In this document: positions 17,112 through 23,915 of the stretch, piece by piece | Layout: every line of letters starts with the position of its first letter | Numbering within the stretch: position 1 is the first letter of the stretch | Source: Salinimicrobium gaetbulicola | GTDB lineage: Bacteria > Bacteroidota > Bacteroidia > Flavobacteriales > Flavobacteriaceae | Assembly (NCBI RefSeq): GCF_042676025.1 | Contig: NZ_JBHTJP010000032.1 | Span: 744,001-808,000, forward strand | Reading direction: 5' to 3' | Length of the DNA: 64,000 nt | Program-made: the position numbers and the translations under genes | The notes under the pieces: generated by a model | What the model was told of the DNA's origin: nothing | The model's database searches: none | What the model saw: the letters and a program-made list of their open reading frames with translations, nothing else

Positions 17112-18725
17112 CTAGTTCAATGACGCAATTCTGGCTTTAATTTGTTCCTTCTGATCTCTGGATAATCTAACACAGGGTCTTTCAGAAATAATGACCGAAA
17201 CACCTTTATATTTCAATTCATTCCGCAGAACTTCTACATTTTCTTCGTGGTTCTTCTTAAGAGGCACTATGGTTTTCAGGTGATCAGGATGAACTCCTAT
17301 ACCCAAACAGATCTTGTGTAATCTTCCAACTGCTGTTGATTCCTGAGCTCCTGTCATAGCAACAGCAGAGTTGTCTGAAATAATAACCGTAATTGGTGTA
17401 TTTTCATATACGGCATCTAAAAGCCCTGTCATACCGGAATGTGTAAAAGTTGAATCACCAATAACCGCGATAACATTCTCCAATCCCGCATCTGCAGCTC
17501 CTTTTGCCATAGTTATGGAAGCTCCCATATCGATCAGGGTATTAATGGTATTCAAAGGTGGTAAAGCACCCAACGCGTAACAACCAATATCCCCAAACAC
17601 GTTTTTGTTCCCGATCTCAGGTATCAAATCATTTATAGTATTAAAAAGGTCTGTATGACCGCAACCCTCACACAGTTGAGGAGGTCTTGGAGTAACTATA
17701 GAAGGGATAGATTTTAAACTATTCTGAAAAAGACCTAAAGCCTTGCCAACTATGTTAGGATTCAATTCTCCGGTTCGAGGGAGGTCACCAGACAATCTTC
17801 CTTTTATTTTATCATTTTCATCAAAATAATTTTGAAGCAGCTCTTCTACTATAGGATAGCCTTCTTCTATAACCAGGATTTCATCACAGTGCTGGTATAA
17901 AGCTTTAATTTTTTGTTTGGGTAAAGGATATTGAGAGATCTTCAAAACGGAATATTTAGATTCCTCTTCTCCTATATTTTCCATCACATAATTATAGGCC
18001 AGCCCACAAGCTATGATCCCTATGCCCTTGTCCTTACTTAATTTTAACTTATTTAAATATGAATTTTCAGAATGTTCAATTAAAGTATCCTGTTTATTGA
18101 CCAAAAGATCATACTGCTTTTTCGCGTTCATAGGAAGTAAAGCAAATCGGGAAGTATCAGCCGGTAAATTTACTTTGTTTGGTTCACGTCTGTCCTTTAC
18201 TTCTATACCTGCCCGGGAATGTGATAAACGGGTAACCATTCTTAATAATACAGGTAATTTTAGTTCTTCCGATAGTTCAAAGCTATACAACATAACGTCA
18301 TAGGCTTCTTGCTGATTTGATGGTTCCAAAATTGGGATCATAGCGAATTTCCCATAAAAACGTGAATCCTGTTCATTCTGCGATGAGTGCATTGAAGGAT
18401 CATCGGCTACTACAACTACGAGTCCGCCATTTACTCCGGAAACCGACATATTCATAAAGACATCAGAAGCCACATTCAGGCCCACATGTTTCATGACCAC
18501 CATAGACCTCTTTCCAACATAAGACATACCTAAAGCGGCTTCCATGGCCGTTTTTTCATTGACAGACCAGGTCGTGTGTATCTTTAATTCCTTTGCAAGC
18601 TTTGACCTTTGAATATATTCAGTGATTTCCGTTGAAGGAGTGCCGGGATAAGCGTAAACACCCGACAAACCAGCATCAATACTACCTTGCGCAAGTGCTT
18701 CATTACCTAATAGTAAACTTTTCAT
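17112..18725 (-). CDS. iorA: Indolepyruvate oxidoreductase subunit alpha, lacking the C-terminal ferredoxin domain
   Basis: A 537-residue alpha subunit holding the pyrimidine- and pyrophosphate-binding halves for thiamine diphosphate. The N-terminus MKSLLLGNEALAQGSIDAG then YAYPGTPSTEI is typical. The TPP domain starts at CEGCGHTDLF (near residue 350) and includes GDIGCYALG and the metal-binding segment VIGDSTFTHSG. Family members from archaea usually run past 600 residues and end in a 2x[4Fe-4S] ferredoxin-like domain with two CxxCxxC clusters. This one stops after VIISERPCVRLSRDQKEQIK, with no cysteine cluster. So the redox partner may be different or the iron-sulfur domain supplied by another protein. 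The gap to iorB is 25 bp. Confidence 0.9.
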   Translation of the reverse strand: MKSLLLGNEALAQGSIDAGLSGVYAYPGTPSTEITEYIQRSKLAKELKIHTTWSVNEKTAMEAALGMSYVGKRSMVVMKHVGLNVASDVFMNMSVSGVNGGLVVVVADDPSMHSSQNEQDSRFYGKFAMIPILEPSNQQEAYDVMLYSFELSEELKLPVLLRMVTRLSHSRAGIEVKDRREPNKVNLPADTSRFALLPMNAKKQYDLLVNKQDTLIEHSENSYLNKLKLSKDKGIGIIACGLAYNYVMENIGEEESKYSVLKISQYPLPKQKIKALYQHCDEILVIEEGYPIVEELLQNYFDENDKIKGRLSGDLPRTGELNPNIVGKALGLFQNSLKSIPSIVTPRPPQLCEGCGHTDLFNTINDLIPEIGNKNVFGDIGCYALGALPPLNTINTLIDMGASITMAKGAADAGLENVIAVIGDSTFTHSGMTGLLDAVYENTPITVIISDNSAVAMTGAQESTAVGRLHKICLGIGVHPDHLKTIVPLKKNHEENVEVLRNELKYKGVSVIISERPCVRLSRDQKEQIKARIASLN

Positions 18726-18953
18726 CTGTTGATATTTTGTTCTTATAATGTGGAAATGACCTTCTCTTAATAGACATTTCCTACAACGTTTTAGTTGCGC
18801 AACTAATTTAGAAGTATCACGGTTAACAGATTATGACGTAAGTCATACGTTGAGCATGTCAAACAGGTAAGTTTTTATAATCAAGAAGAGGTTTCAAAAA
18901 TGACATATTTGACAGGTACTGGTGAATTACCTCCGCCTGTAGGTGGAGATGCA
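18726..18953. other. Regulatory interval upstream of iorA with two dyads
   Basis: About 230 bp without a gene. It contains an exact 16-bp palindrome TTAGTTGCGCAACTAA (18791-18806), 66-81 bp upstream of the iorA ATG. A second dyad TATGAC-gtaa-GTCATA lies at 18832-18847. A small GC-rich stem-loop (about 18930-18948) sits next to the hsp20 terminator. The 16-bp palindrome core TTGCGCAA also occurs at 16415-16424 after the aminotransferase stop. These look like operator sites for the iorAB operon; no regulator gene lies nearby. Confidence 0.45.
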
Positions 18954-18988
18954 TAAAAAAAACGCTCCCGAAAAAAGAGCGTTTTTTT
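18954..18988 (-). terminator. hsp20 terminator (copy 2 of a duplicated sequence)
   Basis: Hairpin with arms AACGCTC / GAGCGTT between long A- and T-runs, 22 bp after the hsp20 stop. It matches the terminator at 12914-12945 together with the following flank TCATTTCTGA. Confidence 0.85.
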
Positions 18989-19009
18989 TGTCATTTCTGA
19001 GACCTTATA

Positions 19010-19453
19010 TTACGAGATCTCGATCATTCGTTTTGGCTGTACTTTGGCTTCTTCTTTCTTTGGAAGCATGATCTCCAATACTCCGCTGTTATAGGCAGCA
19101 GAGATCTTTTCACTGTCAATAGTTTCAGGCAGACTGAAAGCTCTTTTGAAATTGGTATAGTTAAACTCTTTACGGGTAAACCTTCCATTCTTCTCTGTAA
19201 TTTCATTTTCCTTTTTCTCTTCAGAAGAAATGGTCAGAATATCATTATCCAATTCAATAGTAAAATCTTCCCTGGTTTTTCCTGGTGCAGCAACAGAAAC
19301 CATGAAATTATCATCGCTTTCCATAATGTTCACTGCAGGAATACTGGTTCCAATACTGTTAACATTAGTGGTTCCCCCTAACCAATCTGTTTTAAACATA
19401 TCGTCAAAAACTGATGGCAGCCAATTGGCCTCGTTTCTTTTAATTAAGCTCAT
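19010..19453 (-). CDS. Small heat shock protein, Hsp20/alpha-crystallin family
   Basis: A 147-residue ATP-independent holdase chaperone that binds unfolding proteins in large oligomers. The alpha-crystallin domain runs from about SIPAVNIMESDDNFMVSVAA to LPETIDSEKISAAYNSGVLE, with the conserved A-x-x-x-n-G-v-L motif seen as AAYNSGVLEIMLPK. The start chosen is the ATG at 19453 (MSLIKRNEANWLPSVFDDMF), which is the usual N-terminus; an upstream in-frame ATG at 19489 would add an uncharacteristic basic extension. Its final codons (KVQPKRMIEIS) and terminator resemble the end of the acyl-CoA synthetase gene at 12967. No CIRCE element or heat-shock operator was recognised upstream. Confidence 0.93.
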   Translation of the reverse strand: MSLIKRNEANWLPSVFDDMFKTDWLGGTTNVNSIGTSIPAVNIMESDDNFMVSVAAPGKTREDFTIELDNDILTISSEEKKENEITEKNGRFTRKEFNYTNFKRAFSLPETIDSEKISAAYNSGVLEIMLPKKEEAKVQPKRMIEIS

Positions 19454-19616
19454 ATCTCTATATATTTTAGGTTTAACATTAAGTTTCACATCAAACGATT
19501 AGCAAAACAAATACCAGTTGAAAATAAGCGTCATTATGTCGCAATCACCCTCAAACAAACTGACTTTTTGACATTTAAGACTTGGAAATCTTAAAATTTC
19601 CTATCTTTTAACCCTT

Positions 19617-19644
19617 GGAAGTTTCTATGAATGATGAAACTTCC
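19617..19644 (+). promoter_or_regulatory. Inverted repeat upstream of the DUF1456-cysH pair
   Basis: GGAAGTTT at 19617-19624 and AAACTTCC at 19637-19644 are exact inverted repeats spaced by 12 bp, ending two bases before the -7 box at 19646. A smaller dyad GGAAAT/ATTTCC lies just upstream (about 19584-19601). The position fits an operator controlling the promoter; the factor is unknown. Confidence 0.35.
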
Positions 19645-19645
19645 T

Positions 19646-19654
19646 TATTTTTGC
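19646..19654 (+). promoter_or_regulatory. -7 box for DUF1456-cysH
   Basis: TATTTTTGC, an exact match to the TAnnTTTGC consensus, 22 bp before the ATG at 19677. No TTG at the -33 distance is clear. Confidence 0.55.
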
Positions 19655-19676
19655 CCGTCTACATTAAATCAAAAGA

Positions 19677-19931
19677 ATGGCCCTATCAAATAATGACGTT
19701 TTTAAAAAATTACGAGTTGCATTGAAATTACGTGACGACGATATTGTCCACATCTGCTCGCTCGTAGATTTTAAGGTCACCAAAAGTGAGATCGGGGCTA
19801 TATTTAGAAGTGAAGACCACCCTAAGTATATGGAATGCGGAGATCAATTTCTTCGGAATTTCCTGAACGGGCTGGTCATCTACAAGCGTGGACCGATGCC
19901 CAAAAAGAACGAGCCCAAGAAAAAACCATAA
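19677..19931 (+). CDS. DUF1456 family small protein (YehS-like, single repeat)
   Basis: An 84-residue protein matching one repeat of DUF1456, the domain found twice in E. coli YehS. The hallmark N-terminus is NNDVFKKLRVALKLRDDDIV, then VDFKVTKSEIGAIFRSEDH and QFLRNFLNGL. The C-terminal tail is lysine/proline rich (MPKKNEPKKKP), suggesting it may touch nucleic acid or acidic partners. It lies 8 bp before cysH and shares its promoter, so they are likely one transcript. DUF1456 has no established biochemical function. Confidence 0.8.
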   Translation: MALSNNDVFKKLRVALKLRDDDIVHICSLVDFKVTKSEIGAIFRSEDHPKYMECGDQFLRNFLNGLVIYKRGPMPKKNEPKKKP

Positions 19932-19939
19932 CCCCCTGA

Positions 19940-20629
19940 ATGGAAATCTTAACCGAAAAAAGAGAAGTTTCTACTGAAGAAATAGCATACCTAAATAGCA
20001 AATATAAATCTCTATCCATTGAAGAAAGGATCAGGGAATTATATAATGACTTCAGTGAACCCGAGGTTATGCTTACCAGTTCTTTTGCCGCGACTTCAGC
20101 CTTTTTATTGAAACTGTTTTCTCAGGCAAATACAGATCAACTGGTATATTTTATTGACACCGGATATCACTTTGCAGAGACCATCGAATACAAAAAGCGA
20201 CTTACAGATCTTTACGGGCTGAAGGTTAAATCTATTAGCGCCCTCAAAGAAGAGCATGATTTCACCCGGCAGGACGAAACCTGGAACAAGAATCCTGATT
20301 TTTGCTGCTATTTGAATAAGGTGAAACCTCTTGACCTTATCAAATCTAAATACACGGTTTGGGTAAGCGGACTTATGGAATGGCAAAGCGATCACAGGGC
20401 TTCACTTGATATTTTTGAATACCGTGGGGAGATTTTAAAGTTCTACCCTTTATTAGATGTAACAAGGAAAGAAAGGGACGCCTTTATTGAAGAGCACCAG
20501 CTTCCCTTCCACCCTTTAGTCGCTAAAGGTTTTAACTCCATTGGCTGTTCTCATTGCACCCAGCCGGGGGAAGACCGTAACGGAAGATGGAATAACAACC
20601 CGAAAACCGAATGCGGGCTGCATCTATAA
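19940..20629 (+). CDS. cysH: APS reductase (adenylyl-sulfate reductase, thioredoxin), CysH family
   Basis: A 229-residue assimilatory sulfonucleotide reductase, turning adenylyl sulfate into sulfite with thioredoxin as reductant. The protein has the iron-sulfur cysteines CC (122-123) and CxxC (203 and 206, GCSHC) that mark the [4Fe-4S] APS-type enzyme rather than the cluster-free PAPS type. The catalytic C-terminal cysteine is C225 in ECGLHL. The PP-loop-like segment is MLTSSFAATSAF near residue 44. No other sulfate assimilation genes (cysDN, cysIJ) are in the window. It overlaps nothing and ends before a hairpin at 20638. Confidence 0.93.
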   Translation: MEILTEKREVSTEEIAYLNSKYKSLSIEERIRELYNDFSEPEVMLTSSFAATSAFLLKLFSQANTDQLVYFIDTGYHFAETIEYKKRLTDLYGLKVKSISALKEEHDFTRQDETWNKNPDFCCYLNKVKPLDLIKSKYTVWVSGLMEWQSDHRASLDIFEYRGEILKFYPLLDVTRKERDAFIEEHQLPFHPLVAKGFNSIGCSHCTQPGEDRNGRWNNNPKTECGLHL

Positions 20630-20637
20630 AAAAAGAA

Positions 20638-20655
20638 TCCCGGCAAGAACCGGGA
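20638..20655 (-). terminator. Terminator between cysH and the secreted paralog pair
   Basis: TCCCGG-caagaa-CCGGGA hairpin (20638-20655). On the minus strand it is followed by a T-run of seven bases, making it a good terminator for the gene ending at 20690; on the plus strand the T-run is weaker. Confidence 0.7.
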
Positions 20656-20689
20656 AACTAAACTCAACAATAATAGTTTTTTCTTTTTT

Positions 20690-21019
20690 TTAGCTCAGGA
20701 CTACCGAGATCTCATAAATTTTACCGGTTCTCCAAAACTCTCCGGGAAGCTCCTTATTTTCAAGCTTCTTCTGAAGGAATTGATTAATTTCCTCATTAGA
20801 ACTTGCAACTGATAGACTTTGGATCTTTTGATCATCTGAAACCGAAAAGAATACGGTTACTGTGTAATGAGCGTCTACCTGAAGACAGGACTCCTGGATC
20901 AAATTCTCAATTTCCGAAGTAATGGAATTGGTATTGGTCAATTTATGAGCCGTATTTGCAAATACCGCTGAACTCATAATGAAAGAAACTCCGACTAACA
21001 ATAATTTTAAATGTCTCAT
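20690..21019 (-). CDS. Small secreted protein of unknown function, paralog A
   Basis: A 109-residue exported protein. It has a 21-22 residue signal peptide (MRHLKLLLVGVSFIMSSAVFA) and a mature part with a helix (ITSEIENLIQES) followed by strand-rich sequence VDAHYTVTVFFSVSDDQKIQ. It is a clear paralog of the next gene upstream (21207-21560): same N-terminal motif, same order of conserved segments (TVTV-F-V, NEE-N-FL, IYE). The size and the strand pattern recall TonB C-terminal or DUF-type periplasmic folds, but no family is certain. A terminator between the two genes suggests separate transcripts. Confidence 0.7.
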   Translation of the reverse strand: MRHLKLLLVGVSFIMSSAVFANTAHKLTNTNSITSEIENLIQESCLQVDAHYTVTVFFSVSDDQKIQSLSVASSNEEINQFLQKKLENKELPGEFWRTGKIYEISVVLS

Positions 21020-21164
21020 GATAATTCGTTTTTAGATTGATTGACTCTTTGATGATTGATGATTTACTTAAAAGACTATTCAAAAAGCTGAATGTTACAT
21101 CTCCTTCATTTTTTAACTGATTTTTAAGAAGTTATACTAATTAATAGATCAATTAAGCAAAAAA

Positions 21165-21187
21165 AAATCCGACATCAAGTCGGATTT
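21165..21187 (-). terminator. Terminator of secreted paralog B
   Basis: AAATCCGAC / GTCGGATTT hairpin (21165-21173 and 21179-21187) with a nine-base T-run on the minus strand, 20 bp after the stop at 21207. Confidence 0.8.
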
Positions 21188-21206
21188 AATTCTCAATAGG
21201 AGAAGA

Positions 21207-21560
21207 TCATTTCTTTGCCTTCACCTGTATTGGTAATTCATACAATTTTTCAGCTAACCATCCTTTTCCTTTTAATTTATGATCCTGTAATCTCATCTCC
21301 AGGAATTTGTTCACTTCCTCATTTGGGGAAGAAATACTTCTAACATCTATCTTTTTATCCTGGGTTACCATAAAGATCACGGTCACAGTAAAGTCTTCTT
21401 CTATAACAAGACTTGAGTTTCGTAACAACTTTTCTATTTCATAAGAAACAGAAGTCCTTTTTAAATTTTCAGGATGATTGGTTGAACGATCTGCATTCGC
21501 ATACATTGAAGTACTCATTGCCAAGACTAAGGCGACAAACATGAATTTTAAATTTCTCAT
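21207..21560 (-). CDS. Small secreted protein of unknown function, paralog B
   Basis: A 117-residue exported protein with a signal peptide (MRNLKFMFVALVLAMSTSMYA) and a basic mature C-terminus (LPIQVKAKK). It aligns end to end with the 109-residue paralog just downstream: EIEKLLRNSS versus EIENLIQES, DFTVTVIFMVTQDKKID versus HYTVTVFFSVSDDQKIQ, and NEEVNKFLEMRL versus NEEINQFLQKKL. The pair is a local tandem duplication that has diverged. No catalytic or lipid-attachment residues are seen. Role unknown; envelope or signalling functions would be guesses. Confidence 0.7.
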   Translation of the reverse strand: MRNLKFMFVALVLAMSTSMYANADRSTNHPENLKRTSVSYEIEKLLRNSSLVIEEDFTVTVIFMVTQDKKIDVRSISSPNEEVNKFLEMRLQDHKLKGKGWLAEKLYELPIQVKAKK

Positions 21561-21687
21561 AAGGCTTCGTTTTAATGATTAAATATGATTGATGTATTTA
21601 TCCAAAAGACCGTATGGGAAATATTTTTGTTACACCTCTAAGAAAAAAATTAGAAAAAATGGTAATTACGAATACATTAAAAAAAAA

Positions 21688-21713
21688 GAAAGCCTCAATA
21701 AATTGAGGCTTTC
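21688..21713 (-). terminator. sucC terminator
   Basis: GAAAGCCTCAAT / ATTGAGGCTTTC hairpin with a T-run on the minus strand, 26 bp past the sucC stop at 21739. Confidence 0.8.
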
Positions 21714-21738
21714 CGGAGTATTTAAATATGTCATCTGG

Positions 21739-22932
21739 TTATGCCAGAACTTCGTGTACTTTATCTGCAGCTTCCTGGAATTCCACAGCACTGTGAACAT
21801 CCAATCCGCTGTTATCAATTAATTCTTTCGCGATATCAGCATTAGTTCCCTGAAGACGAACAATGATAGGCACAGTGATCGCGTCACCCATATTTTTATA
21901 GGCATCAACAATTCCTTGAGCTACACGGTCACAACGAACGATCCCACCAAAAATATTAATAAGGATAGCTTTTACATTCTCGTCTTTCAAGATCAAACGG
22001 AAAGCTTCTTCTACTCTTTTTGCATCTGCAGTTCCTCCAACATCAAGAAAGTTAGCTGGTTCTCCACCGGCTTGTTTGATCAAGTCCATGGTAGCCATTG
22101 CAAGACCTGCACCATTTACCATACAACCTACGTTACCGTCAAGATCCACATAGTTCAAACCAACAGCCTTAGCTTCTACTTCAACCGGGTTTTCCTCACG
22201 AATATCTCGCATTTCCATATAGTCTTTATGACGGAAAAGTGCGTTTTCATCAATAGTCACCTTCGCATCAACTGCAAGGATCTTATCATCACTCGTTTTT
22301 AACACCGGGTTGATCTCAAATAATGAAGAATCAGATTTTGTATAAGCTTCGTAAAGAGCCATTACGAATTTGGTCATTTCTTTAAATGCCGCTCCGCTTA
22401 ATCCAAGGTTGAAAGCAATTCTTCTGGCCTGGAAAGGCATTAAGCCTACTGCAGGATCAACTTCCTCGTTGAAGATAAGATGCGGTGTTTGCTCAGCAAC
22501 AGTTTCGATATCCATCCCACCTTCGGTAGAATACATGATCATATTTCTCCCTGTAGAACGGTTAAGAAGTACAGACATGTAATACTCATCTGGCTCATTT
22601 TCTCCAGGATAATATACATCCTCAGCCACCAATACCTGGTGAACTTTCTTTCCTTCCGCAGAAGTTTGCGGAGTAACCAGATTCATTCCTATGATCTGTC
22701 CTGCGATCTCTTCTACCTCCTGAAGATTTTTAGCAAGCTTCACTCCACCACCTTTTCCACGTCCACCGGCATGCACCTGTGCTTTGATTACGTGCCATCC
22801 GGTTCCGGTTTGCTCAGTAAGTTTTTTTGCAGCATCTACTGCCTCTTTAGCATCTTGTGCAACGATACCTCTTTGTACGCGTACGCCAAAGCTGCTCAAT
22901 ATCTCTTTTCCTTGATATTCGTGTATGTTCAT
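21739..22932 (-). CDS. sucC: Succinyl-CoA ligase (ADP-forming) subunit beta
   Basis: SucC, 397 residues, the ATP-grasp subunit of the TCA-cycle enzyme that interconverts succinyl-CoA and succinate with ATP formation. The N-terminus MNIHEYQGKEILSSFGV and HAGGRGKGGGVKLAKN near residue 54 are canonical. The C-terminal ligase domain has DVGGTADAKRVEEAF and the conserved NIFGGIVRCD, FEINPV being the loop before it. sucD is not adjacent, which is common in Bacteroidota. The promoter box on the minus strand is at 22966-22973. Confidence 0.97.
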   Translation of the reverse strand: MNIHEYQGKEILSSFGVRVQRGIVAQDAKEAVDAAKKLTEQTGTGWHVIKAQVHAGGRGKGGGVKLAKNLQEVEEIAGQIIGMNLVTPQTSAEGKKVHQVLVAEDVYYPGENEPDEYYMSVLLNRSTGRNMIMYSTEGGMDIETVAEQTPHLIFNEEVDPAVGLMPFQARRIAFNLGLSGAAFKEMTKFVMALYEAYTKSDSSLFEINPVLKTSDDKILAVDAKVTIDENALFRHKDYMEMRDIREENPVEVEAKAVGLNYVDLDGNVGCMVNGAGLAMATMDLIKQAGGEPANFLDVGGTADAKRVEEAFRLILKDENVKAILINIFGGIVRCDRVAQGIVDAYKNMGDAITVPIIVRLQGTNADIAKELIDNSGLDVHSAVEFQEAADKVHEVLA

Positions 22933-22965
22933 AATGAGGTGTTTCTTCTGTGTTTATTAGGTTCA

Positions 22966-22973
22966 CAAAAGTA
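22966..22973 (-). promoter_or_regulatory. sucC -7 box
   Basis: Minus strand reads TACTTTTG (TAnnTTTG), 34 bp upstream of the sucC ATG, with a TTG about 21 bp further upstream. Confidence 0.5.
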
Positions 22974-23039
22974 ACAAACATTATAGGATTCTGCCAATCT
23001 TTTTTAACTTCGGAAACAGTCGGTAAGCCAGAGGTGTTT

Positions 23040-23693
23040 TTATTTTTTTCGAAGACGGAATTCCCTGAAATCCAACGGGTCAAAATTCCTGAAGTGACCA
23101 TTGAGTTCAATGACATATTTGGCCCGGTTCATTTCCTGAACGATAGGAATTGTGATCAATAAATGATTTATGAGGTAGGCCAGTCTTTCTTTTTCTGAAT
23201 TCATTGTCAGCAGTGTGTATTCCTGCTGAAGTGAAAGCCCAATTTTATGAGCTAAAGTGTAACTGCGGAAGGTTTTCATGTCTAATTTGGGACCAGGCAC
23301 TTCCAGATGAATGTACAACTCTGTGATAAGGCCTATCAACTGTTCTATTTGTTCCGGTTCATGCTCATCTTTATTTTCTATGAATTCAACATCACCGCCG
23401 GCATATATTTTCCCTTCTTCTTTATAATCAAATTCGGTAACCCTGAATACCTTAAGGCCTTTACAAATAACATCCTTAGCTCCTGAAGGGTAGCTTTGAA
23501 CGACTTTGACCAGCTCAACTTCTGTCCCGTATTCTATCCTGTCATTGAGATATACCGGAATACCGAATGTTATCCCTGTAGTCTCACAATCCTCGATCAA
23601 TTGTTTGTACCGTTCTTCAAATATATGCAATGGAAGATCTTCACCGGGAAAGACCACATTTTGTAAGGGAAACAAAGCCAATCGAGAAGTCAT
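23040..23693 (-). CDS. LON peptidase substrate-binding domain protein
   Basis: A 217-residue protein consisting only of the N-terminal substrate-binding domain of Lon (PUA-like plus helical bundle). The family pattern LALFPLQNVVFPGEDLPLHIF at residues 5-25 is clear, then the conserved I-F-E-x-R-Y (FEERYKQLI). It has neither the AAA+ ATPase nor the Ser-Lys peptidase part, so it is not a protease. Stand-alone LAN-domain proteins are widespread in Bacteroidota; their role is not settled. It is divergent from lysA, with 222 bp between them. Confidence 0.9.
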   Translation of the reverse strand: MTSRLALFPLQNVVFPGEDLPLHIFEERYKQLIEDCETTGITFGIPVYLNDRIEYGTEVELVKVVQSYPSGAKDVICKGLKVFRVTEFDYKEEGKIYAGGDVEFIENKDEHEPEQIEQLIGLITELYIHLEVPGPKLDMKTFRSYTLAHKIGLSLQQEYTLLTMNSEKERLAYLINHLLITIPIVQEMNRAKYVIELNGHFRNFDPLDFREFRLRKK

Positions 23694-23887
23694 AATTACT
23701 TGATTTACAGTTTTTAAATTACAAAATTCTTAGGTTTATTTAGTGAGTCGAAAGAAATTTTATAACCTGACCGACAAAAATAACTTCTGAAAAGAAAATT
23801 TTAAGGCTGCTAACTGTTCTAAAAATAACAATTTGTTAGAATTGGTTAATTTCACCACTTTAGTGTGGTGCTCATCAAAATACGGTA

Positions 23888-23896
23888 TATTTTTGC
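23888..23896 (+). promoter_or_regulatory. lysA -7 box
   Basis: TATTTTTGC, matching TAnnTTTGC, 19 bp before the lysA ATG. Confidence 0.55.
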
Positions 23897-23915
23897 AAAC
23901 TAATTTTTTCCACCT

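Noticed and set aside
18954..18988. The two similar terminators treated as members of a common genomic terminator family
   Set aside because: The other terminators in the window have different stems and do not share the TCAGAAATGA flank or gene-tail similarity, so duplication fits better, although a genome-wide search is needed to be sure.
21589..21822. 77-residue plus-strand ORF near the sucC 3' end
   Set aside because: It crosses the sucC terminator and the sucC tail, is Lys/Ile rich, and shows no promoter or conserved pattern.
22480..22974. 164-residue antisense ORF over sucC
   Set aside because: sucC is unmistakable across this region and the antisense translation has no conserved features.
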